In this document: positions 8,026 to 16,656 of the stretch, one piece after another
Numbering within the stretch: position 1 is the first letter of the stretch
How the letters are laid out: each line of letters opens with the position of its first letter
DNA from: Roseiarcus sp050012775
GTDB lineage: Bacteria; Pseudomonadota; Alphaproteobacteria; Rhizobiales; Beijerinckiaceae
Assembly (NCBI GenBank): GCA_050012775.1
Contig: JBEKGN010000025.1
Location: 13,455 to 77,454, forward strand
Direction of reading: 5' to 3'
Length of the DNA stretch: 64,000 bases
Position numbers and translations under genes: made by a program
Notes under the pieces: generated by a model
Seen by the model: only the letters and a program-made list of their open reading frames with translations
The model's database searches: none
What the model was told of the DNA's origin: nothing

Positions 8026-8338
8026 CGCGTTTCGGCCCTCAGGGAGGGATGGGAAATCTCCCTGGGGCCGCCTCCCTCTCAATGGCTCGGGCCCGGCGCG
8101 GGTCCGAGCCGATACAACGGCTTCAGCGGGATCGTCGATGGCGTCCGCTCGGCGCTCGACGCGGCCGCCCCTCGACGGCGCCGACGAGGGCGGCCCCGGG
8201 CCGAAATGTGAAATTCGATGGACCCGCCGCGGCGCGCGTAAGGGGCTAGCGCTGCCCCGCGTTTGCGTGTAAGAGCCCCGCTTCCCATTCCCTCCCGGTT
8301 GGCGACGACGCCGACCGGCGCGCCTTTTGGAGTTTTCG
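8026..8338 (+). other. 313-base gap between cydX and rpmF
   Basis: Apart from the cyd hairpin I see no gene here. The right half should carry the rpmF promoter; TTTGCGTGTAAGAG near 8260-8275 could include a weak -10, but no clear -35 is visible. The ATG of rpmF is preceded by TTTTGGAGTTTTCG. Confidence 0.4.
8034..8069 (+). terminator. Large hairpin closing the cyd operon
   Basis: GGCCCTCAGGGAG at 8034-8046 pairs with CTCCCTGGGGCC at 8058-8069 with a single bulged base and an 11-base loop. It starts 9 bases after the cydX stop. There is no run of T after it, so it may act as an mRNA 3' stabiliser or a Rho-linked end rather than a classical intrinsic terminator. Confidence 0.5.
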
Positions 8339-8530
8339 ATGGCTGTTCCTAAACGTAAAACCTCGCCCTCGCGCCGCGGCATGCGCCGCTCGGCCGACGC
8401 GCTGAAGGCCCCGACCTATGTCGAAGACAAGGATTCGGGCGAACTGCGCCGCCCCCACCATATCGATTTGAAGAGCGGCATGTATCGCGGCCGCCAGGTG
8501 CTCAAGCCCAAGACCAGCGTCGAGGCGTAA
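8339..8530 (+). CDS. rpmF: 50S ribosomal protein L32
   Basis: 63 residues from the ATG at 8339, with GGAG eight bases upstream; a start 12 bases earlier lacks this support. The N-terminus MAVPKRKTSPSRRGMRRS is the hallmark of L32. The rest fits the alphaproteobacterial form without the zinc-binding cysteine pairs (AYVEDKDSGELRRPHHI-like, ending GRQVLKPK). In many bacteria rpmF is followed by plsX; here it stands alone with its own terminator. Confidence 0.98.
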   Translation: MAVPKRKTSPSRRGMRRSADALKAPTYVEDKDSGELRRPHHIDLKSGMYRGRQVLKPKTSVEA

Positions 8531-8568
8531 GCGCCGCGGTCCCTCGCGACGCCCGCGTTTTCCACGCC

Positions 8569-8599
8569 AAGGCCGGCCGTGCGCCGGCCTTTTGCTTTT
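8569..8599 (+). terminator. Rho-independent terminator of rpmF
   Basis: The stem GGCCGGC/GCCGGCC with the short loop CGTGC is followed directly by a T-rich run (TTTTGCTTTT). It lies about 40 bases after the rpmF stop. It is the clearest intrinsic terminator in the window. Confidence 0.85.
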
Positions 8600-8608
8600 C
8601 GTCCGCGC

Positions 8609-9502
8609 TCAGCTTGCGCGCGTGGCGACGACCGCGCCGCCGACGATCAGCGCGCAGGCGAGGCCGAGCGAAGCCGTCGCCGGGGCGAAGCCGGCGGCGA
8701 CCAGGATCAGCGTCGACAGCACCGGCGCGGCGTAGGCGGCGACGCCGAGCAGCCTGAGATCGCCGTTCTTGACGCCGTAGTCCCAGACATAGAACGCGAG
8801 GCCGACCGGCCCCAGCCCGAGGCCGACGATCGCCGCCCATTGCGCGGGGCTCGCCGGCGCGACCGACGTCTCGAAGGCGAAATGGCAGATCGCCGCCAGC
8901 GCCGAAGTGACGAGGCAAAAGCCGGCGACCGCCTCGGTCGGCGCGGCCTTCAATCGCCTGGAAAGCACGGAATAGCCAGACCAGACGAACGCGCAGCCGA
9001 GCGCGAACGCATAGCCGAGCGCGATTGCGGGGTCGAGCGCGCGGGCGCCGACGCCGCCCTCGGCCTTGCCCGCGAACAGCGCGATCGCCCCCGCGAAGCC
9101 CAGCGCGGCGCCCAGGACATGCCGGGCGCGCAGCCTCTCGCCCGGCAGCAGCGCGGAGAAGAGCACGATCAGCAACGGCCAGAGATAGGCGATGAGACTG
9201 GCCTCGGCGGGCGGCGCGCGGCGTAGCGCGGCGAAATAGAGCGCGTGATAGCCGAACAGCCCGCCGACGCCGACGAGCCAGACCCGCCAGGGCTGCCGGA
9301 GCGCGCTCAAGCGCCCGCGCGCGGCGGCGTAAACCAGCCCGAAAGCGCCGCCGATCGCGAAAGTCAGCGCCGCCAACTCGAACGGCGGAACGTCGCCGGC
9401 GGAGGCGGTCAGCAACGCCAGCACGGACCACAGCAGGATCGCGCCGAGGCCAATCAGCGTCGCCGCGCGGGAGGCGCTCTCGTGGAGAGGATCGTGCGTC
9501 AT
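8609..9502 (-). CDS. DMT-superfamily transporter (EamA type)
   Basis: About 297 residues from the ATG at 9502; another in-frame start lies 27 bases upstream and cannot be excluded. Two EamA repeats, each of about five hydrophobic helices, are visible. The first begins near GLGAILLWSVLALLTASAG; the second contains ALGYAFALGCAFVWSGYSVLSRR. EamA proteins export amino acids or small metabolites from the cytoplasm; the substrate cannot be told from sequence. YHALYFAALRRAPPAEASLIAYLWPLLIVLFSALL resembles the YddG/RhaT-like aromatic exporter subgroup in layout, but this is inference. Confidence 0.85.
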   Translation of the reverse strand: MTHDPLHESASRAATLIGLGAILLWSVLALLTASAGDVPPFELAALTFAIGGAFGLVYAAARGRLSALRQPWRVWLVGVGGLFGYHALYFAALRRAPPAEASLIAYLWPLLIVLFSALLPGERLRARHVLGAALGFAGAIALFAGKAEGGVGARALDPAIALGYAFALGCAFVWSGYSVLSRRLKAAPTEAVAGFCLVTSALAAICHFAFETSVAPASPAQWAAIVGLGLGPVGLAFYVWDYGVKNGDLRLLGVAAYAAPVLSTLILVAAGFAPATASLGLACALIVGGAVVATRAS

Positions 9503-9517
9503 GGACCGCGCTGCTTC

Positions 9518-9541
9518 TCCCTCCCCCACAAGGGGGAGGGA
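9518..9541. repeat. Palindromic hairpin in front of the DMT gene
   Basis: CCCTCCCCC at 9519-9527 pairs with GGGGGAGGG at 9532-9540 around the loop ACAA. It is downstream of the thioesterase gene and upstream of the DMT gene, both on the minus strand. The composition is like the first hairpin of the palindromic mosaics at 11954 and 49658, so it may be a lone piece of that family; it could also end the thioesterase transcript. Confidence 0.55.
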
Positions 9542-9598
9542 ATATTGGCGCCGCTCGATTTGGCCGACACAAGCGCGAATACGGCGGTCGCGCCGAAG

Positions 9599-10048
9599 TC
9601 AGCCGCCGAGTTCGGCGAGATCGATGTTGGCGAGCGTGGCGAGCGCCACCGCGACGAGCTTGGCCTGGCCGTCCGAATGGACATGAACCTTCGCTTCCAC
9701 GATGGTCAGGCGCTTGCCCGGCTTGACCACGACCGCCGTGCAACTCAGCCGCTCGCCCTTCGCCGGCGAAACGAAATTGATCTTGTATTCGGCCGTCAGA
9801 CAGGTCTGGCGCTCGCCGCGAAGGACCGACGCCGCCGCCGCGCCGGTCGCGTTGTCGACGAGAAACGCGACGACGCCGCCGTGAAAGAAACCTTGATGCT
9901 GCAACAGCGCGTCGCGCTTGTCGACGCTGAGCGTCGCCTCTCCCGAGGCCGCATGGTCGACGCGCGCGCCGACATGTCGCATGAAACCTTGCCGGTCGAG
10001 CACTTCGCGCACGGCCTCGGCGAAGTCGGGAAAACGGGGTTCGCTCAT
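9599..10048 (-). CDS. PaaI-family hotdog thioesterase
   Basis: 149 residues from the ATG at 10048, which has GGGGAGG eight bases upstream; an earlier start at 10102 gives an arginine-rich leader and is not favoured. Hotdog-fold acyl-CoA thioesterases of this family hydrolyse aryl- or acyl-CoA. The key motif is GFFHGGVVAFLVDNATGAA, in which HGG and the following acidic Asp form the usual active-site region, followed by the strands TAEYKINFVSPAKGERL and VHSDGQAKLVAVALATL. The substrate is unknown and no paa catabolic genes are nearby. Confidence 0.87.
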   Translation of the reverse strand: MSEPRFPDFAEAVREVLDRQGFMRHVGARVDHAASGEATLSVDKRDALLQHQGFFHGGVVAFLVDNATGAAAASVLRGERQTCLTAEYKINFVSPAKGERLSCTAVVVKPGKRLTIVEAKVHVHSDGQAKLVAVALATLANIDLAELGG

Positions 10049-10167
10049 TCGCAATGCCTCCCCGGCGCCGCGCGGCCGTCGCCGCGCAGTGGCCGCCTCC
10101 ATAGTACGACGCCTCGTGAGAGGCGGCCAACCCCCTCGATTCCGCTTTACTTGCGCCTGCGGACTCG

Positions 10168-11946
10168 ATGAACTCGCCGCGCATGCGCAATCGGGAACCG
10201 GCGATGGCCCTTCCTTTGTTTCACGTCCTGCTCCGCGTCGCGCTCGTCGCCGCGCTGGCGTCGCCGCTCGCCGCGCGCGCCGATCCGCCGCCGATCATTT
10301 CCGATTTCGCCACCGCGCGCCCGGTCGTGGCGACGCACGGCATGGTCGTCAGCCAGGAGGCGGTCGCCTCGAACATCGGCGTCGAGATCTTGAAGCGCGG
10401 CGGCAACGCGGTCGACGCCGCGGTGGCGGTCGGCTTCGCGCTCGCGGTGACCTTGCCGCGCGCGGGCAATATCGGCGGCGGCGGCTTCATGCTGATCCAT
10501 CGCGCCGATCTGAAGAAGACCATCGCCATCGATTATCGCGAGAGCGCGCCGGCGCTGACGACGAAGGACGTCTTTCTCGACGCCAACGGCGAGGCCGATC
10601 CGTTCAAGTCGCGTTTCAGCGGCCTGGCGATCGGCGTGCCGGGCACGGTGGCCGGGCTGGAGCTGGCGTGGCGCAAATATGGCTCAGGGCGGTTTTCCCT
10701 GGCCGATCTGGTCGCGCCCGCGGCGCGGCTCGCCCATCACGGCCTCACAGTCGACGACGATCTCGCCGATTCGCTGCCCGCCGCCGCGCCGATCCTCGCG
10801 CAGCATCCTTCTTCGGCGCGCATCTACCTCGAGCCGGACGGCGGCGCGCCCGGCGCCGGCGCTCATATCGCGCTCGACGATCTCGCCGCAACGCTCGACG
10901 CGATCGGCGCCGGGGGCGCGAGCGCCTTTTACCGAGGCCCGATCGCGCAAAAAATCGTCGCCGCCGTGCGGCAAGCCGGTGGGCGGATGACGCTCGACGA
11001 CCTCGCGAATTATCGCGCCATCGAGCGCGAGCCGGTTCGCGGAACCTATCGCGGCCACGAAATCGTTTCGATGCCGCCGCCGTCCTCCGGCGGCGCGCAT
11101 ATCGTGGAGATCCTCAACATCCTCGAAGGTTTTCCGCTCGGCGAGCAGGGGCTCAATTCGGCCGCGGCGATTCATGAGATGGCGGAGGCCGAAAAGCTCG
11201 CTTACGCCGACCGCGCCGCCTATCTTGGCGATCCCGATTTCGTCGGCATTCCGCTGCGCGGGCTGACCTCGAAAGCCTATGCCGACCATCTGCGCGCGAG
11301 CATATCGCTCGACCGCGCGCGTCCGGCGAGCGAGATCGGTCCCGGCGGACCGCAGCGCTACGAGAGCGACCAGACGACGCATTTTTCGATCGTCGACGCC
11401 GACGGCGACGCGGTCGCCAACACCTATACGCTGAATTTCTCCTACGGCAGCGGACTGGTCGCGGAAGGGACCGGAATATTGCTCAACAACGAACTCGACG
11501 ATTTCTCGGCCAAGCTCGGCGCCGCCAACGCCTATGGCCTGCTCGGCGGCGACGCCAACGCGCCGGGTCCGAACAAGCGGCCCTTATCCTCGATGAGCCC
11601 GACGCTCGTTTTCAAGGACGACCAGATCGAACTCGTGACGGGAAGTCCGGGCGGAGCGCGCATCATCACCACGGTGTTGCAAATCATTCTCGACGTGATC
11701 GATCACGGCCTCAACGTCGCCGAAGCCGAGGAAGCCCCGCGCGTCCACGACCAGGGATTTCCCGACGAGTTGCGCATCGAGCGCGGCATTTCGCCCGACA
11801 CGATCCGCCTGCTCGAGGCGATGGGCCACAAGGTCGTCGTGCGCGAGGCGATGGGCTCGGCCAATACGATCGCGCGCGAGGACGGCGGGACGCTGACGGG
11901 CGCGTCGGACCCGAGGCAAAGAGGGACGCTGGCGGTCGGGTATTGA
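10168..11946 (+). CDS. ggt: Gamma-glutamyltranspeptidase
   Basis: Up to 592 residues. It cleaves or transfers the gamma-glutamyl group of glutathione and related peptides in the periplasm. A signal peptide is visible (LFHVLLRVALVAALASPLAARA). The start could instead be the ATG at 10204; I keep the longer form because it puts arginines before the hydrophobic core. Family motifs: GGNAVDAAVAVGFALAV, GNIGGGGF, and the autoprocessing site around residue 402 where the catalytic Thr begins TTHFSIVDADG, followed by LLNNELDDFS and the glycine pair in VTGSPGGARI. The gene faces the RimK-like gene, with a palindromic mosaic between their ends. Confidence 0.96.
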   Translation: MNSPRMRNREPAMALPLFHVLLRVALVAALASPLAARADPPPIISDFATARPVVATHGMVVSQEAVASNIGVEILKRGGNAVDAAVAVGFALAVTLPRAGNIGGGGFMLIHRADLKKTIAIDYRESAPALTTKDVFLDANGEADPFKSRFSGLAIGVPGTVAGLELAWRKYGSGRFSLADLVAPAARLAHHGLTVDDDLADSLPAAAPILAQHPSSARIYLEPDGGAPGAGAHIALDDLAATLDAIGAGGASAFYRGPIAQKIVAAVRQAGGRMTLDDLANYRAIEREPVRGTYRGHEIVSMPPPSSGGAHIVEILNILEGFPLGEQGLNSAAAIHEMAEAEKLAYADRAAYLGDPDFVGIPLRGLTSKAYADHLRASISLDRARPASEIGPGGPQRYESDQTTHFSIVDADGDAVANTYTLNFSYGSGLVAEGTGILLNNELDDFSAKLGAANAYGLLGGDANAPGPNKRPLSSMSPTLVFKDDQIELVTGSPGGARIITTVLQIILDVIDHGLNVAEAEEAPRVHDQGFPDELRIERGISPDTIRLLEAMGHKVVVREAMGSANTIAREDGGTLTGASDPRQRGTLAVGY

Positions 11947-11953
11947 GGGAAGC

Positions 11954-12106
11954 CCTTCTCCCGCTCGCGGGAGAAGGTGTCATCGCGCAGCGATGACGGA
12001 TGAGGGCATGCTACACAAGGAGGAAGCGACAAGGAGCGTCAGGTTCACGCCGCAACGCCCTCATCCGGCGCTGCGCGCCACCTTCTCCCGCCTCGCGGGA
12101 GAAAGG
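11954..12106. repeat. Inverted pair of palindromic mosaic elements
   Basis: Two copies of one composite element face each other between convergent genes. Copy one: a hairpin at 11954-11977 (CCTTCTCCCG / CGGGAGAAGG), a second small palindrome (TCATCGCGCAGCGATGA), then CGGATGAGGGC at 11997-12007. Copy two is the reverse: GCCCTCATCCG at 12057-12067, a GC palindrome (GGCGCTGCGCGCC), then a hairpin at 12083-12104 with arms TTCTCCCGC and GCGGGAGAA. The same architecture recurs at 49658-49828. Such elements are common in Hyphomicrobiales intergenic DNA; here they may also end both transcripts. Confidence 0.8.
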
Positions 12107-12108
12107 AA

Positions 12109-13569
12109 CTACGCGTCGATGCGCTTGATGAACCATTGCAGGATGCGGCTCCAGACTTCTTCCTTGCCGACCTGATCCTCGACGCCGTGTTCGAGGTTGG
12201 GATTGTCGTTGACCTCGATCACCACGATCGCGTCGTCCGCTTCCTTGATGTCGACGCCGTAGAGGCCGTCGCCGATCGCGCGCGCGGCGCGCAACGCGAC
12301 TTCGATGACGCGCGGCGGCGCCTCGGCGATGGCCATCGTGCGAAAGCCGCCCTCGTGCGCGCCGTCCGGCTCGTGCTTGATGATCTGCCAATGGCCGGGC
12401 GCCATGCGATATTGGCAAACGAACAGGGGTTCGCCGTCGAGCACGCCGACGCGCCAATCGAAATCGGTCGGCATGAATTTTTGCGCGAGCAGCAGGTCGG
12501 TGTCCTCGAACAACCGGTCGGTCAACGCCTTCAACGCCTCGAAGGTCTCGACCTTGTGGACGCCGCGCGAAAACGAACCGTCGGGGATCTTCACCACCAT
12601 CGGCCAGCCCAGGCGCTTCTCGGCCTTGGCGAGATCGTCCTCCTCCGCGAGCATGACGGTCGGCGGGATGGGAACGCCGTGCGCCTCCATCAGCTCGTGC
12701 AGATAGACCTTGTTGGTGCAACGGATCATCGACACGGGATCGTCGATGACCGGCATGCCCTCCTGCAAGGCGCGGCGCGCGAAGCGGTAGGTGTAATTGT
12801 CGATCGAGGTCGTCGCGCGGATGAACAGCCCGTCGAATTCGGCCAGTTCCGCCAATTGCCGTTTGGTGAGCAGGTCGATTTCGACGGAATGGCGCTCGGC
12901 GAACTTCTGGAAATAGCGAATGGTGTCCACCGATGAAGGCGGCAGCTGTTCCGCAGGATCGTAAAGCACCGCCAGCGAGTATTTGGCGACGGCGCGCGCG
13001 CGCGGATTGCGCCAGTCGCGTTGGGTGTGCTGGTGCAGCGCGGCGCGAAAGAACTCGGCCTCCTCGGGGCCGAGTTTGGCGAGCGGGCGCGGGCGAATGC
13101 GGTCGATCTTCCACCGCTTGCCCGGCGTGATCGTCACCTCGATCGCCGGGCAGCGATACCAATCGAACAGCAAGCGGCCGAACGCTTCGAAGCGCGAATC
13201 CTGCACCAGGCCGAAGCAGAACAGGAGGTCGAAGGTGGTGTTCTCGCTCGCGCGCGCGCGATGCGCGGCGACGTTGAGCGCCTCCTGCAAATCGGGCAGC
13301 GCATGCTCGTAGAGCTTGTGCTCGCGCAGTTCGAGCATGGTCTCGACGGTCGGGATGATGCGATGCCCGCGCGCCTCGGCCAGCAGCGATGCGTAATAGC
13401 CTTTGGACTGATAATTGTAAGATCGCGAGAGGTTGACGATTTTGGCGCGTCCCGCGCCGGCGAACAATTTCGGCCGCGCGAGATAGTCGCTGGTCGTGAT
13501 CACCTTGTGCGGCGTCTCCGCATTGGGAAAATCGCGCGCGTGATCGACGAGAATCACCCAGCCGGTCAT
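12109..13569 (-). CDS. RimK-like ATP-grasp protein
   Basis: 486 residues. The C-terminal part (about 190-470) is an ATP-grasp domain of the RimK group, which ligates amino acids to peptides or proteins: MIRCTNKVYLHELMEAHGVPIPPT, the ATP-binding LGWPMVVKIPDGSFSRGVHKVE, and the metal-binding end YGVDIKEADDAIVVIEVNDNPNLEHG. The first 170 residues form a separate conserved region (DYLARPKLFAGAGRAKIVNLSR) typical of proteins called 'RimK family protein'. In other proteobacteria this gene lies beside a GNAT/C39-peptidase fusion; here a free GNAT gene lies 228 bases upstream on the same strand. The product is unknown; a modified peptide or a protein tail modification is likely. Confidence 0.85.
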   Translation of the reverse strand: MTGWVILVDHARDFPNAETPHKVITTSDYLARPKLFAGAGRAKIVNLSRSYNYQSKGYYASLLAEARGHRIIPTVETMLELREHKLYEHALPDLQEALNVAAHRARASENTTFDLLFCFGLVQDSRFEAFGRLLFDWYRCPAIEVTITPGKRWKIDRIRPRPLAKLGPEEAEFFRAALHQHTQRDWRNPRARAVAKYSLAVLYDPAEQLPPSSVDTIRYFQKFAERHSVEIDLLTKRQLAELAEFDGLFIRATTSIDNYTYRFARRALQEGMPVIDDPVSMIRCTNKVYLHELMEAHGVPIPPTVMLAEEDDLAKAEKRLGWPMVVKIPDGSFSRGVHKVETFEALKALTDRLFEDTDLLLAQKFMPTDFDWRVGVLDGEPLFVCQYRMAPGHWQIIKHEPDGAHEGGFRTMAIAEAPPRVIEVALRAARAIGDGLYGVDIKEADDAIVVIEVNDNPNLEHGVEDQVGKEEVWSRILQWFIKRIDA

Positions 13570-13797
13570 GGCCGATCCCGCGGGATCGCCCCGCGCCTCG
13601 GCGAGCGCGCGAAGGTTTTAGGGGATAATCCAATCATGCGGCCGGTCGGCTCCTTGGCCGAGCGAGAAGCGAAACCCTTGGTCGTCGCGACGCGAACCCG
13701 AATCGCGCTTGTCCGCGCGTCGCGCTCGCCACCATGCGTCGCCCGTGCGGCGGGCGCAACCGGCCTCGAGCGCGAGCCGCCGGATATTCGCGCGAAT

Positions 13798-14271
13798 TCA
13801 TGCCGGCGCCGCGTCGAGGCGCTTCTCGAAACGCAACGCGGCGGCTCCGTCGTCGTAATAACCCTCGTATTGGGCGAATTGGCGGTATCCCATCTTTTCG
13901 TAAAGCGCGATGGCGGACGCATTGTCGTAACGCACCTCGAGGCGCAAGGCGTCGCAACCATGCGCGCGCGCGTAGCGCTCGCAGGCCTGCAGCAGCGCGC
14001 GGCCGACGCCGCGCCGCCCTTGCGCGGGATCGACGGCGAGGGAATACAGCCGTGCGCTCCTTCCGCCCTTGCGCAGCGCGATCAGGGCGTAGCCGGCGAG
14101 CCTCTCGCCGAATTTGGCGACGATCAAAGGCCGATGCGCGGCGCCAATGAAGGCGCGCAGCGAGCGGCGCGAAAGTCGATCGCCGGAGAACGCCGCGAAC
14201 TCCAGCGCCTGGATCGCGTCGAGATCGCCGGGCGAGGCCGCGCCAACCACAATGCCGCCGGAGGCGCCCAT
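13798..14271 (-). CDS. GNAT-family N-acetyltransferase
   Basis: 157 residues, the size of a single GNAT domain. Acetyl-CoA-binding motif A is seen in YSLAVDPAQGRRGVGRALLQACERYA, followed by DALRLEVRYDNASAIALYEKMGYRQF and YEGYYDDGAAALRFEKRL. The sequence resembles the N-terminal half of the GNAT/peptidase C39 fusion that accompanies RimK-like proteins, but it stops right after the acetyltransferase domain. AGGAAG precedes the ATG. With the RimK-like gene downstream it probably forms a two-step modification unit. RimI, the ribosomal-protein S18 acetyltransferase, is an alternative but less likely from context. Confidence 0.85.
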   Translation of the reverse strand: MGASGGIVVGAASPGDLDAIQALEFAAFSGDRLSRRSLRAFIGAAHRPLIVAKFGERLAGYALIALRKGGRSARLYSLAVDPAQGRRGVGRALLQACERYARAHGCDALRLEVRYDNASAIALYEKMGYRQFAQYEGYYDDGAAALRFEKRLDAAPA

Positions 14272-14408
14272 TTGCTTCCTGTTCCCCGAATGCCTCGAAT
14301 GACGCCGCCGCGCTTCGCGCCGCGCGGAGCGCTTGCCGATGCCGACGCCCGACGTCTAGTGTGAAATTCGTTCGCGCGGTCATCGTCTGATAGGACGAGG
14401 GAGACGAT

Positions 14409-15713
14409 ATGGGCAAGGCGGAAAAAAGGCTGGAAAGGCTCAAGGCGCTGCTCGACGACGCGCACCGCCGCATGGGCCTCGAATTCGGCTTTCGCCTGTG
14501 GGACGACGCGCTGGTCCCGGCCGACTGGCCGCGCGACGCGCTGGCGATTCGCATCGCCGACGAGGGCGTGGTCGCGAGCCTCATTCGCGCGCCGGGATTG
14601 CCGACCCTGGCCAATCTGTGGGCCGCCAAACGCCTCGACGTCGTCAATGGCGACCTGTTCGATCTCGTCGCCAAGCGGCCGAAGGCGCGCACGCGCGATC
14701 TCAGGAAGGGTCTGAACAAGCTCGCGGCGTTGCGGACCGCCAGCGCTTTCCTGTTCGTGCCGCGCGGCGGCCCCTGGCCCCTGGAGGGCATCGGCCAGGA
14801 CCGCGAGAGCAGCGGCGCCGAAGCCGAGCACAAGAAGAACATCGCCTATCACTACGACGTCTCCAACGCCTTCTACCAGCTCTGGCTCGACAAGGAGATG
14901 GTCTACACCTGCGCCTATTTCCACGATTGGAGCGACGCTCTCGACGCCGCGCAAGCGAACAAGCTCGATATGATCTGCCGCAAGCTGCGTTTGAAACCGG
15001 GCGAGACGATGCTCGACATCGGCAGCGGCTGGGGCTCGCTCGCGTGTCACGCGGCGCAGCGCTATGGCGTCAAGGCGACCGGCGTGACGCTGTCCGAGGA
15101 GCAGATCGCCTACGCCCGCGAGAAGGTTCAGCGGCTCGGCCTCGCCGACAAGGTGACGTTCGAACTCAGGGATTACGCCCTGCTGGAGGGCGCCGAGCGT
15201 TTCGACAAGATCACCTCGGTCGGCATGTTCGAGCACATCGGCGTCTCGCATTTCGACACGTATTTCCAGACCGTGCACCGCCTCCTGAAGCCTGGCGGGC
15301 TCTATCTGCACCATGCGATCACGCGTCCCGGCAAGCGCAACGCCGTCCAAGGGGGCAAGAAGCGGCCGGAATTCGCGGCGCTGACGCGCTACATTTTCCC
15401 CGGCGGCGAGCTCGACCATCTCGGCCGCACCATCACAAATCTCGAGCAGCACGGCTTCGAGGTCCACGACGTCGAGGGCTGGCGCGAGCATTATCAGCGC
15501 ACCTGCCGCTTCTGGCACGATCGCCTCGCCGCGCGCTACGACGAGGCCTGCCGCGAAGTCGGCGAAGCCAAGACGCGCGTCTGGCTCGCCTATCTCGCGG
15601 CCTGCTCGATCGTGTTCGAGCGCAACCATTGCGGCGTCTACCAGACGCTGGCCTCCAAGCGCGCGAGAGGCGCGAGCGGCCTGCCGCCGACGCGGGCGGA
15701 TTTGTATCGGTAG
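14409..15713 (+). CDS. cfa: Cyclopropane-fatty-acyl-phospholipid synthase family
   Basis: 434 residues. It uses S-adenosylmethionine to methylenate double bonds in membrane phospholipid acyl chains. An N-terminal lipid-binding part is followed by the methyltransferase domain. It contains the substrate loop HYDVSNAFYQLWLDKEMVYTCAYF, the SAM site MLDIGSGWGSLACHAA (about 202-215), and EHIGVSHFDTYF. The terminal region VWLAYLAACSIVFERN is typical. GACGAGGGAGACGAT stands before the ATG. Cfa-like enzymes also methylate or saturate acyl chains in other ways, so the exact product is not certain. It is divergent from the GNAT gene, with 137 bases between. Confidence 0.92.
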   Translation: MGKAEKRLERLKALLDDAHRRMGLEFGFRLWDDALVPADWPRDALAIRIADEGVVASLIRAPGLPTLANLWAAKRLDVVNGDLFDLVAKRPKARTRDLRKGLNKLAALRTASAFLFVPRGGPWPLEGIGQDRESSGAEAEHKKNIAYHYDVSNAFYQLWLDKEMVYTCAYFHDWSDALDAAQANKLDMICRKLRLKPGETMLDIGSGWGSLACHAAQRYGVKATGVTLSEEQIAYAREKVQRLGLADKVTFELRDYALLEGAERFDKITSVGMFEHIGVSHFDTYFQTVHRLLKPGGLYLHHAITRPGKRNAVQGGKKRPEFAALTRYIFPGGELDHLGRTITNLEQHGFEVHDVEGWREHYQRTCRFWHDRLAARYDEACREVGEAKTRVWLAYLAACSIVFERNHCGVYQTLASKRARGASGLPPTRADLYR

Positions 15714-15936
15714 CGGGCGAAACGAGGGCGGCGGCGCGCGGATCGGCGCCGTTCGCAATGAGCCTCGCAACCCGATAAAAAGCCCCGTCGCCTGCGGGAT
15801 CGGCTCGTCGAACGGCTTCACGTTGCGTGCGGTAAATCGTGCATGAACGACCAACGCGATAGACAAGGGTAGGGTCGCGCACTAAAAGCGGTCCACCGGG
15901 CTTAGACGCTCGTGGACGATTTTATGGGGGCGTTCG

Positions 15937-16653
15937 ATGAAGCGATCATTATTGGCTTCAACCGCGCTTTGCGCGGTCCTCGCTCAGGGCGCTTTCGCCG
16001 CCGACTTGCCGACTATGAAAGGGCCGCCGCCGGCCCCGGTTCCGCCGCCCGCTTTCAGTTGGACCGGATTCTATATCGGTGGCAATATCGGCGGCCTATG
16101 GTCGAGCGACGGCGTTGTTGTCGCAAATCCATACTATTTGGGCGTCATGCCCGGCAACGCGAATACGCTTGACCTCGCCGGGATCGTCGGCGGCGTGCAG
16201 GCCGGCTATAATTACCAGATTTCGAGTGTTGTCCTCGGCGTCGAGGGCGACCTTGATGCGTCCAGCGCGAAAGGCGGCTTCAACTACCCGACGGGTGGCG
16301 GCTTAGTGGCCACCCATTCGGCGAGCTTGCCCTTCTTCGGCGACGTCCGCGCGCGCGCCGGCGTGGCTTTCGACCGCTTTCTGCCCTACGTGACCGGCGG
16401 GGTCGTCTTCGCCGACGTGAGGAACAGCCTCGTCGATCCTTCGTGGGGGTTGCATTTGAACCGCGGCGGTTCGGCGACCGGTTGGACTGTCGGCGCCGGC
16501 GCCGAATACGCCATCGACAATCATTGGTCGGTCAAGGCCGAATATCTCTATATGCAGTTCCCGGACGTGACGGCCACCAATTCCGGCGGTTATTCCTTCA
16601 AGTTCAAGGACTCCGCGCAGCTTGCCCGCGTCGGCCTCAATTACCGGTTCTAG
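15937..16653 (+). CDS. Outer-membrane beta-barrel protein (Omp25/Omp31-like)
   Basis: 238 residues with a clear signal peptide (MKRSLLASTALCAVLAQGAFA, cleavage before ADLPTM). After a proline-rich linker (PPPAPVPPP) the mature chain starts SWTGFYIGGNIGGLW, the hallmark of the Hyphomicrobiales Omp25/31 group, and ends in alternating strands with the terminal GLNYRF, whose last Phe is the BamA recognition signal. A good GGGGGCG ribosome-binding site precedes the ATG. The stop is followed after three bases by the ATG of an adenylate-forming enzyme, an unusual partner. Confidence 0.93.
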   Translation: MKRSLLASTALCAVLAQGAFAADLPTMKGPPPAPVPPPAFSWTGFYIGGNIGGLWSSDGVVVANPYYLGVMPGNANTLDLAGIVGGVQAGYNYQISSVVLGVEGDLDASSAKGGFNYPTGGGLVATHSASLPFFGDVRARAGVAFDRFLPYVTGGVVFADVRNSLVDPSWGLHLNRGGSATGWTVGAGAEYAIDNHWSVKAEYLYMQFPDVTATNSGGYSFKFKDSAQLARVGLNYRF

Positions 16654-16656
16654 GCC

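Noticed and set aside
13570..13797. Remnant of a C39 peptidase between the GNAT and RimK-like genes
   Set aside because: No frame in the 228 bases shows the peptidase Cys or His motifs; it looks like promoter DNA.
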